Shown here piece by piece: positions 57,360-64,000 of a stretch of DNA of 64,000 nt; position 1 is the first letter of the stretch, and each line of letters starts with the position of its first letter. A program made the translations under genes and the position numbers. The notes beneath the pieces were generated by a model. It did not search any database. It worked only from the letters and a program-made list of their open reading frames with translations, and had not been told where the DNA came from. Source of the stretch: Sphingomonas sp. (GTDB lineage Bacteria > Pseudomonadota > Alphaproteobacteria > Sphingomonadales > Sphingomonadaceae); contig NZ_JAHBZI010000001.1 of NCBI RefSeq assembly GCF_019635515.1, positions 434,001-498,000 on the forward strand. Direction: 5' to 3'.

Positions 57360-57517
57360 TCCGCGCCGTCCCCCTGCTTCTGCTGCTCGCGCTTGCGGCA
57401 TGCGGCGGGGACGATCCGGCGCCGGGCGGGCTCAGCCGCGGCGAGGAAAAGCAGCTCGACCAAGCGGCGGCGTCGATCGACATCAACGCGATGGACGACA
57501 AGGGGAATACGCAGTGA
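57356..57517 (+). CDS. 53-aa lipoprotein
   Basis: A 53-residue protein beginning MIRAVPLLLLLALAACGG, a clear lipoprotein signal with LAAC, and ending DINAMDDKGNTQ. The ATG overlaps the stop of the preceding lipoprotein gene (ATGA), and the TGA overlaps the GTG start of the aldo/keto reductase gene (GTGA), so all three are coupled. Function unknown. Confidence 0.7.
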   Translation: MIRAVPLLLLLALAACGGDDPAPGGLSRGEEKQLDQAAASIDINAMDDKGNTQ

Positions 57518-58458
57518 GCGCCGCGCGGGCGCTGGGCGGAAGCGGCCTGACCACGCCGCCGCTGGTGCTGGGCGGCAACGTCTTCGGCTGGACCGCGGAC
57601 AGGGCGGCGAGCTTTCGCGTACTCGACGCGTTCGCCGATGCCGGCGGGACGATGGTCGATACCGCCGACGTCTATTCGGCCTGGGTGCCGGGGCATAAGG
57701 GCGGCGAATCCGAGACGCTGATCGGCGAATGGCTGCGGACCTCGGGCAAGCGCATGCAGGTCGCGACCAAGGTCGGGATGCTGCCGGGCGAGGGTGGCGA
57801 GAAGCTGGCGCCGGCGCGGATCGCCGCGGCCTGCGAAGCGTCGCTCAAGCGGCTCGGGGTCGAGACGATCGACCTGTATTTCGCGCACCAGGACGATGAA
57901 GGCGTTCCGCAGGAGGATGCGCTCGCGGCATTCGCGAAGCTGATCGAGGCAGGCAAGATCCGGGCTCTGGGCGCTTCGAACTTCAGCGCCGAACGGCTTG
58001 GCCTGGCGCTGGATGTGGCGAAGCGCGAGGGCCTGCCGCGCTACACGGTGCTCCAGCCCGAATATAATCTGGTCAGCCGCGACAGGTTCGAAGGCGCGCT
58101 GCAGGATCTGTGCGTCGCCGAGAATATCGGGGTCGTGCCCTATTATGGGCTCGCCTCGGGATTTCTGACCGGCAAGTATCGCTCGGCGGCCGATCTTGGC
58201 CAATCGGTGCGCGGCGGGCGGATGACGGCGTTGCTGGAGGGCAAGGGCGCGAAGGTGCTGGCGGCGATGGACGCGGTGGCGGCGGAGACCAATGCGAGCC
58301 TGGCGCAGATCGCGCTGGCCTGGCTGGCCGCGCAGCCGGGCGTGACCGCGCCGATCGCGAGCGCGACGCGGGTGGAACAGGTCGAGGAATTGATCGGAGC
58401 GTGGGATGTGGCGCTGAGCGACGATCAGTTGAGCCGGCTGACCGCGGCGGGGGCGTGA
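57514..58458 (+). CDS. Aldo/keto reductase
   Basis: A 314-aa NADPH-dependent carbonyl reductase of the AKR superfamily (YajO/Tas-like subgroup). The catalytic tetrad is visible: Asp and Tyr in DTADVYSAW (about 50-58), Lys in VATKVGM (about 83-89) and His in LYFAHQDD (about 124-131). NADPH-binding segments are GASNFSAERL, YNLVSRDRFEG and the C-terminal APIASATRVEQVEEL. GTG start at 57514 overlaps the previous stop; longer frames would run over both lipoprotein genes. Confidence 0.93.
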   Translation: MSAARALGGSGLTTPPLVLGGNVFGWTADRAASFRVLDAFADAGGTMVDTADVYSAWVPGHKGGESETLIGEWLRTSGKRMQVATKVGMLPGEGGEKLAPARIAAACEASLKRLGVETIDLYFAHQDDEGVPQEDALAAFAKLIEAGKIRALGASNFSAERLGLALDVAKREGLPRYTVLQPEYNLVSRDRFEGALQDLCVAENIGVVPYYGLASGFLTGKYRSAADLGQSVRGGRMTALLEGKGAKVLAAMDAVAAETNASLAQIALAWLAAQPGVTAPIASATRVEQVEELIGAWDVALSDDQLSRLTAAGA

Positions 58459-58532
58459 CGCTTCGAGGGAATTGCGAGACGGGCAAGCGCGATTCCTGGC
58501 GCTCATGGAGCGGTCGCCGCAAGTGTCTTCCT

Positions 58533-60587
58533 TTAGAGGACGTGACGGACCTGGAGGAACAGATACTGGCTCTGCCGGGTCTCGCGGCGTTCGCTGAACA
58601 GGATCGGCGTGATGTTGCGCGGGCCGGAATGGACTTCGCGGCCATTGGCGACCCGGAAATTGGTGACGTTGCCGAGATCGATGCGGACGGTCATTTTCGG
58701 ATTGGGCTTCCACTGGCCGTAGATCGAGACGAACGGCTGGTTGTCGATGGTGCGGACCTCGCGGACGCGATAGGCGGTGTAGCGGTCGATGTTGCAGCCA
58801 TGTTCGAAGCCGTAGGAGAATTTGCCGCCCTCGAGATCGTGGTTGAACGACACGCTGCAGGCGAACGGGATTTCGCGCGACAGGCGGCGATGCTGGCCGG
58901 TGAGCGGATCGGTGACCTGCGACTTCTGGGCCGCGAAGCGCGCCGATAGCAGGGCGTTGGGGATGCCCAGCCGGTCGAACGGCAAGGTGATCCGCACCTG
59001 GCCGAGATTGACCCAGCCATTGCCGATATTGCCGACCGCGTCGAACCCGCCGATCAGCGGGATGATGTCGATCACATCCTCGATCTCGGTGTGCTGGAGA
59101 GTCAGCTCGACCGCGCCCTTGCCCCAGAAGCGGCGCTCGTAGACGACCTCATAGACGGTCAGCTTTTGCGGTTCGAGATCGGCATTGCCGCCGGCGACGG
59201 TACCGAGGTTGATCTCGGTCGAGGCCGAGAAGTCGCCGAAATTGAGCTGGCCGACCGAGCGCTCGGCGCGCAGCCGGATCTGGTGACCGGCACCAGGCAC
59301 CCAGGTGAGCTGGAGACGCGGCTTGGGATAGACGAACGACTTGGACTTGTCGGTGTCGCCCGATTGGCTGATCGTCGATTTCTCGACGCGGAGCGCTGCC
59401 TCCAGCGTCAGGTTCGCGGTGGGCCGGAACGTGGTCTGGCCGAACGCCTCGCCGCGCAGCTCGCTGACCAGAACCTTGGCGTTGGGCAGGGCGACCGGAG
59501 CGCCGTTCTGATTGTAGCGGCTGGCGTTATCGAGGAAGTTGTAGGCGACCTCGCCGCCGCCCTCGAACGCCCAGCGGTCGCTCTGGCGATATTTGAGCGT
59601 GCCGCGGACGATGCTCTCGCCGCGAAGCGAATCATTGTCGAACTCGGTGGTCGCGCCGCTGCCGTCATAGCTCGACGAATCGTAGCGCTGGCGCGAGCCG
59701 CGCTGGAGGGCGATCAGATTGATCTCGGTGCGGGGCCCCAGCGGCCTGGTCCAGTTGACGCCGAGCTCGCCGCCCCAGGCGTGATTGACGTCCTGGTTGT
59801 GGCTGTTGACGCCGGGGCCGGACAGGATGGCGATGTCCTGACGGTTGTTGAAATTGGTGTAGTCGATCAGCGCGTTGGCGCGCAGCTTGCCGCCGCCCAG
59901 GGGCCGCGTGATCGAGCCGCGGACGCTGCCGTTGCGGTAACGGTCCCACAGATCGAGATCGGCTTCCTGAAACGCCGCGCCGGCCGCATCGTAGCGGGTG
60001 CGATGGCCCCTGGCGGTGCCGCCGGTGCGATCGGTGGTGGCGGAGAAGGCGATCTCGGTCTGCTTCTCGCCCTCACGCCGCGAATACTGCGCCTTGAGCA
60101 AGGGGCCGGCATAGGCGTCGCGGTAGAAATAGCTGTTGGTCTCCAGCACGATCTGCGAACTGGCGGTGCGCTTGAGCACGACATTGGCGATCACCGAGCG
60201 GCCCTGCATATCGATGCCCGGCGCGCCGCCGCGGATCAGCTCGACGCGCTCGACGCTGGCGGCGGGGATGCGGCGGAGAATCTCGAACAGATTGTCGGTC
60301 TTGGAGGAAGGGCGGCTGCCGTCGATCAGGACGTTACCCTGCGCACCGGCCAGCCCGCGGGCTTCGGAATTGCCGGTGTCGAGCCCGAAACCGGGGACGC
60401 GCTGGATCATGTCCAGCGCCGTATCGGGGCCGGCGCTGGCGAAGAATTCGGGTGGATAGATGAGGATGCCGGTTTGCGCCGAATCGGCGGGCGCGGCGGC
60501 GGTTGTGGTGGCGGGGCTTTCCTGCGCAACGGCCAGGCATGGCCATGCGGCAAGCGCGGTGCCTGCCATTGCGAGTGCGCGATTCAT
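58533..60587 (-). CDS. TonB-dependent outer-membrane receptor
   Basis: A 684-aa outer-membrane protein. Signal peptide cleaved after AVAQ (about 22). Plug domain at about 45-165 (ALDMIQRVPGFGLDT, GLAGAQGNVLIDGSRPSSKTDNLFEILRRIPAASVERVELIRGGAPGIDMQGRSVIANVVLKR). The rest is an antiparallel beta-barrel with many YxR/ExxLRVEKSTI strands. It ends QYLFLQVRHVL, so the terminal residue is Leu rather than Phe. Substrate not known; the barrel lacks siderophore-specific marks. GGGGAGAG precedes the ATG. Divergent from the MHS transporter gene (175 bp). Confidence 0.93.
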   Translation of the reverse strand: MNRALAMAGTALAAWPCLAVAQESPATTTAAAPADSAQTGILIYPPEFFASAGPDTALDMIQRVPGFGLDTGNSEARGLAGAQGNVLIDGSRPSSKTDNLFEILRRIPAASVERVELIRGGAPGIDMQGRSVIANVVLKRTASSQIVLETNSYFYRDAYAGPLLKAQYSRREGEKQTEIAFSATTDRTGGTARGHRTRYDAAGAAFQEADLDLWDRYRNGSVRGSITRPLGGGKLRANALIDYTNFNNRQDIAILSGPGVNSHNQDVNHAWGGELGVNWTRPLGPRTEINLIALQRGSRQRYDSSSYDGSGATTEFDNDSLRGESIVRGTLKYRQSDRWAFEGGGEVAYNFLDNASRYNQNGAPVALPNAKVLVSELRGEAFGQTTFRPTANLTLEAALRVEKSTISQSGDTDKSKSFVYPKPRLQLTWVPGAGHQIRLRAERSVGQLNFGDFSASTEINLGTVAGGNADLEPQKLTVYEVVYERRFWGKGAVELTLQHTEIEDVIDIIPLIGGFDAVGNIGNGWVNLGQVRITLPFDRLGIPNALLSARFAAQKSQVTDPLTGQHRRLSREIPFACSVSFNHDLEGGKFSYGFEHGCNIDRYTAYRVREVRTIDNQPFVSIYGQWKPNPKMTVRIDLGNVTNFRVANGREVHSGPRNITPILFSERRETRQSQYLFLQVRHVL

Positions 60588-60762
60588 TCCCGGTCTCTCC
60601 CCTGTGTCGGACTTGTGTCCGATCTTTTGCCGGTGTGCTAGTGATTTGCCGCACCGTGTCTGAACGAAATGTATTGAACATGGATACACGATGACGGCCG
60701 GGCGACGCTTGCCGCCTTGCGCGCACGCGCTAAGGTCCGGCGAAAAGCCAGGGGAGGCGGGC

Positions 60763-62343
60763 ATGGGGAGCGGAGAGCCGACGGCGAAGGAGATGCGGCT
60801 GGTGATCGGCGCGTCGTCGCTGGGCACCATCTTCGAATGGTATGACTTCTTCATCTGGGGCACGCTGACCACCACCGGCATCCTCGGGCGGACCTTCTTT
60901 CCGGCGGATAATCCGGTGCTCGGCGATCTGCTCGCCTGGGCGACCTTCGCGGTGGGGTTCGGTTTCCGGCCATTGGGCGCGGTGCTGTTCGGGTTTCTCG
61001 GCGACAGGCTCGGGCGCAAATACACGTTCCTGATCACGATCACGGTGATGGGCCTGGCAACCGCCGGGATCGGGCTGGTGCCGGGCTATGCGGTGGCCGG
61101 TGTCGCGGCGCCGGTGCTGATATTGCTGTTGCGCATCGCCCAGGGCCTTGCGCTGGGCGGCGAATATGGCGGGGCGGCGATCTATGTCGCCGAACATTCG
61201 CCGGGCAGGCGCGCCGGCTTCCACACCAGCTTCATCCAGGCGAGCGTGGTCGGCGGCTTCATCCTCAGCCTGACCGTCGTGCTGCTGTTCAGGATGGCGC
61301 TGAGCGACGTTTGGGACGCATGGGGCTGGCGGGCGCCGTTCGTCTTCTCGGTGGTGCTGCTCGCGGTGTCGCTATGGATGCGGCTGAAGCTTTCCGAGAG
61401 CCCGGTGTTCAAATCGATGAAGGAAGCGGGCGAGACCGCGAAGAACCCGTTCGTCGAGAGCTTCACCTATCCCGGCAACTGGAAGCGGCTGTTCGTCGCG
61501 CTGTTCGGCATCGCCGCGGGGCTGACGGTGATCTGGTACACGGCGATGTTCTCGGTGCTGTCGTTCCTCCAGCAGCAGATGCATGTCGATGCGACCGCGG
61601 CGCAGCTGATCACCGGCGGGTCGGCGCTGGGCGGCCTCGTTTTCTTCATCCTGTTCGGCGCGCTGTCGGACCGGATCGGGCGCAAGAAGCCGATCGTCTG
61701 GGGCTATGTGGCGACGCTGGTGCTGCTGTTTCCGATGTTCTGGATCATCGGCAGCGAGGCCAATCCGGCGCTGAGCGCCGCTTCCGCGCGGGCGCCGGTC
61801 GTCGTCTCGGGGCCGGAATGCGCCTATGATCCGTTCGCGTCGAAGCAGAAGGACGAATGCGGGCGCGTGCTCGAATATTTCGCCAAGAAGGGCGTCGCCT
61901 ACACCAAGGCCGAAGCTTCGGCGATCGACGTGACCGTGGGCGGCACGGCGGTGCGCGACACCCGCGCCGCCGGGCTCGACGCGGCGCTGGCGGCGGCGGG
62001 CTATGACCTCAAGCCGATCACCCCGCCGGCGAAGAGCATCGCGATCATCATGGCCGCGATCCTGGTGCTGATGGCGCTATCGGGCGCGACCTATGGCCCG
62101 GTCGCGGCGCTGCTTTCGGAGATGTTCCCGCCGCGCATCCGCTATTCGTCGATGTCGATCCCCTATCATATCGGCACCGGCTATTTCGGCGGCTTCCTGC
62201 CCTTCATCAGCCAGTCGATCGTGGTGAAGACCGGCGATCCCTATTCGGGGCTGTGGTACACATTCGCCGTGGTGGCAGTGGCGCTGGTCGTGACGGTGTG
62301 GGGTTTGAAGGAGACGGTGGCGCCCGCATCCGTGGCACGCTAA
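60763..62343 (+). CDS. MHS family MFS transporter with Cys-containing insertion
   Basis: A 526-aa permease of the metabolite:H+ symporter family (ProP/ShiA/KgtP relatives). Family motifs: SSLGTIFEWYDFFIWGTL (about 16-33), RPLGAVLFGFLGDRLGRKYTFLITI (about 72-96), RIAQGLALGGEYGGAAIYVAEHSP, and DRIGRKKPIVWGY. An unusual hydrophilic insertion at about 335-425, with Cys353 and Cys366, lies between transmembrane helices late in the protein. Substrate probably an organic acid or osmolyte. GGGGAGG lies 5 nt before the ATG. It is 10 bp upstream of alr. Confidence 0.92.
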   Translation: MGSGEPTAKEMRLVIGASSLGTIFEWYDFFIWGTLTTTGILGRTFFPADNPVLGDLLAWATFAVGFGFRPLGAVLFGFLGDRLGRKYTFLITITVMGLATAGIGLVPGYAVAGVAAPVLILLLRIAQGLALGGEYGGAAIYVAEHSPGRRAGFHTSFIQASVVGGFILSLTVVLLFRMALSDVWDAWGWRAPFVFSVVLLAVSLWMRLKLSESPVFKSMKEAGETAKNPFVESFTYPGNWKRLFVALFGIAAGLTVIWYTAMFSVLSFLQQQMHVDATAAQLITGGSALGGLVFFILFGALSDRIGRKKPIVWGYVATLVLLFPMFWIIGSEANPALSAASARAPVVVSGPECAYDPFASKQKDECGRVLEYFAKKGVAYTKAEASAIDVTVGGTAVRDTRAAGLDAALAAAGYDLKPITPPAKSIAIIMAAILVLMALSGATYGPVAALLSEMFPPRIRYSSMSIPYHIGTGYFGGFLPFISQSIVVKTGDPYSGLWYTFAVVAVALVVTVWGLKETVAPASVAR

Positions 62344-62353
62344 TCGCGCCACC

Positions 62354-63373
62354 ATGTCCGCTCCGCTCCGTCTGCGCCTGAATGGCGATGCGCTTGTCGC
62401 CAATTGGCTGCTGCTGGCGCGGCTGAGCGGCAGCGCGGCGTGCGGCGCGGCGGTCAAGGCCGATGGCTATGGGCTGGGCGCGCGGGAGGTCGTGACGCGG
62501 CTGGCGGCGGCGGGGTGCCGCGATTTCTTCGTGGCGAACTGGGCCGAGGCGCGGGCGATCGCCGATGTCGGCGTGTCGGTGTCGGTGCTGCACGGGGTGC
62601 GCGCGGAGGACATGGCCGGCGCGCGGCCGGCGAACGTGCGGCCGGTGCTGGGCACGATGGATCAGGTGCGGCTGTGGCAGGGTGCCGGCGGCGGCGCGTG
62701 CGACGTGATGGTCGATACCGGCATGAACCGGCTGGGGGTCGCGGCGGAAGATGTGAGCGCGCTGGGCGGGCTCGCCATCGACACGCTGATGAGCCACCTC
62801 GCTTCGGCGGACGAGGATGTCGCGCTCAACCGGCAGCAACGCGATGCGTTCGCGGCGCTGGCGGGCACCACCAACGCGCGGCGAATGAGCCTCGCCAATT
62901 CGGCGGGGATCGGGCTGGGGGCGGCCTATGCCTTCGATCTGACCCGGCCGGGGATCGCGCTTTATGGTGGGAAGCAGCGCGCCGGGCATGATGGCATCGC
63001 CCAGGTCGTCACGCCCGAGGCGCAGATCGTCCAGCGTCGGCGGGTGTCTGCCGGAGGGATCGTCGGCTACAACGGAACCTTCACCGCGCCGCGCGACATG
63101 GAGGTGGCGATCCTCAATATCGGCTATGCCGACGGCTATCTGCGCTGCTTCTCGGGCAGGGGCATGGCGCGGGTGGACGGCGTCGCGCTGCCGGTGATCG
63201 GGCGCGTGTCGATGGACCTGACGGCGATCGACGTGGATTCGATGCCGGGGCTGGCCGAAGGCGACTGGGTGTCGCTCGACTACGCGCTGCCGGAGACTTC
63301 GGCGCTGAGCGGACTGTCGCAATATGAGCTGATCACCGGGCTGGGGGCGCGGTTCGATCGGGTTTGGGGGTGA
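62354..63373 (+). CDS. alr: Alanine racemase
   Basis: A 339-aa PLP enzyme that makes D-alanine for peptidoglycan. PLP lysine Lys35 in AAVKADGYGLG and the second catalytic Tyr239 in GIVGYNGTF are both present, as are GMNRLGV, LANSAGIG, RPGIALYGG, IGYADGYLR and RVSMDLTAIDV. Slightly shorter than typical Alr (about 360) because of a trimmed N-terminus. The ribosome site is poor, so expression may depend on read-through from the upstream MHS gene 10 bp away. Confidence 0.95.
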   Translation: MSAPLRLRLNGDALVANWLLLARLSGSAACGAAVKADGYGLGAREVVTRLAAAGCRDFFVANWAEARAIADVGVSVSVLHGVRAEDMAGARPANVRPVLGTMDQVRLWQGAGGGACDVMVDTGMNRLGVAAEDVSALGGLAIDTLMSHLASADEDVALNRQQRDAFAALAGTTNARRMSLANSAGIGLGAAYAFDLTRPGIALYGGKQRAGHDGIAQVVTPEAQIVQRRRVSAGGIVGYNGTFTAPRDMEVAILNIGYADGYLRCFSGRGMARVDGVALPVIGRVSMDLTAIDVDSMPGLAEGDWVSLDYALPETSALSGLSQYELITGLGARFDRVWG

Positions 63374-63377
63374 GCCG

Positions 63378-63498
63378 ATCCTCCCCGGTACGGGGAGGTG
63401 GCACGCGAAGTGGTGGAGGGGGCTTGCCACAGGCGGTCCGCTCGCGGCGAGCCCCCTCCGTCAGCCTGCGGCTGCCACCTCCCCCTCCGGGGGAGGAT
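63378..63498. repeat. Large imperfect palindrome (sphingomonad-type extragenic repeat)
   Basis: Arms of about 45-50 bp: the left begins ATCCTCCCCGGTACGGGGAG and runs to GGAGGGGGCT; the right arm reads the same inverted, ending GGGGGAGGAT, with a few mismatches. Each arm carries its own small hairpin (CCTCCCC/GGGGAGG). It fills the gap between convergent alr and the thiolase gene and can act as a bidirectional terminator. A short relative is found at 54074-54094. Confidence 0.7.
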
Positions 63499-63510
63499 TG
63501 AAGTAGCGGC

Positions 63511-64000
<490 letters not shown>

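Overview
The window looks like chromosomal DNA of a sphingomonad (Alphaproteobacteria, Sphingomonas-like). Base composition is uniformly GC-rich. Other pointers are a methionine synthase split into two genes, a UrcA-family protein, a plant-type glutamate-cysteine ligase, a GAAC-N7-GAAC direct repeat of the alphaproteobacterial LexA type ahead of uvrB, and GC-rich extragenic palindromes of the kind common in sphingomonads. Genes are dense, with many ATGA, TGATG or GTGA stop/start overlaps. No rRNA, tRNA, CRISPR array or complete insertion sequence was found.

Layout. 0-6 kb: an FMN reductase, a pair of coupled secreted proteins of unknown function, and a TelA/XpaC-like tellurite-resistance-type operon. 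The end of that operon is interrupted by a 266-bp MITE-like element, followed by a secreted glycosidase-like protein. 6-13 kb: housekeeping genes (IMPase, pmbA, ubiA, DUF2147, an EF-hand protein, rsmE, gshA, a MOSC protein). 13-27 kb: an ICMT-like membrane methyltransferase, an M61 peptidase, ppa, membrane proteins, a GNAT/TfoX/EamA/ispG string, two paralogous acyltransferases flanking a membrane LytTR regulator, a DUF3617 lipoprotein and an ABC exporter. 27-35 kb: an OmpA-like protein, an isolated phage-type tail-spike gene, a LexA-type box, uvrB, a GH5 cellulase with two secreted companions, a 49-aa basic protein and a roughly 250-nt candidate structured RNA. That RNA carries an 18-codon ORF whose Shine-Dalgarno matches the complete 16S 3' tail.

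35-49 kb: mutS with a small coupled partner, a polytopic membrane protein, malic enzyme (maeB), a BlaI/BlaR1-type pair with a tandem operator, a UrcA lipoprotein, an SDR plus acyl-CoA dehydrogenase operon, a GPH sugar symporter, and isocitrate lyase with a 51-aa companion. 49-64 kb: a divergent XRE/IrrE-like regulator (probable glyoxylate or short-chain acyl-CoA control), a two-repeat RSL/BambL-type fucose lectin, a methionine operon (ArsR-methyltransferase fusion, metF, metH-N, metH-C) with a 22-bp perfect palindrome upstream, two small lipoproteins plus an aldo/keto reductase, a TonB-dependent receptor, an MHS transporter, alr and the 3' part of a thiolase gene.

The carbon genes make a coherent set: aceA and maeB for growth on C2 units or acids, acyl-CoA dehydrogenase and thiolase for beta-oxidation, and secreted glycosidases, a TonB receptor and a sugar symporter for uptake. 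The least explained items are the RNA/sORF at 34.9 kb, the lone tail spike beside a LexA-type box, and the fucose-type lectin.
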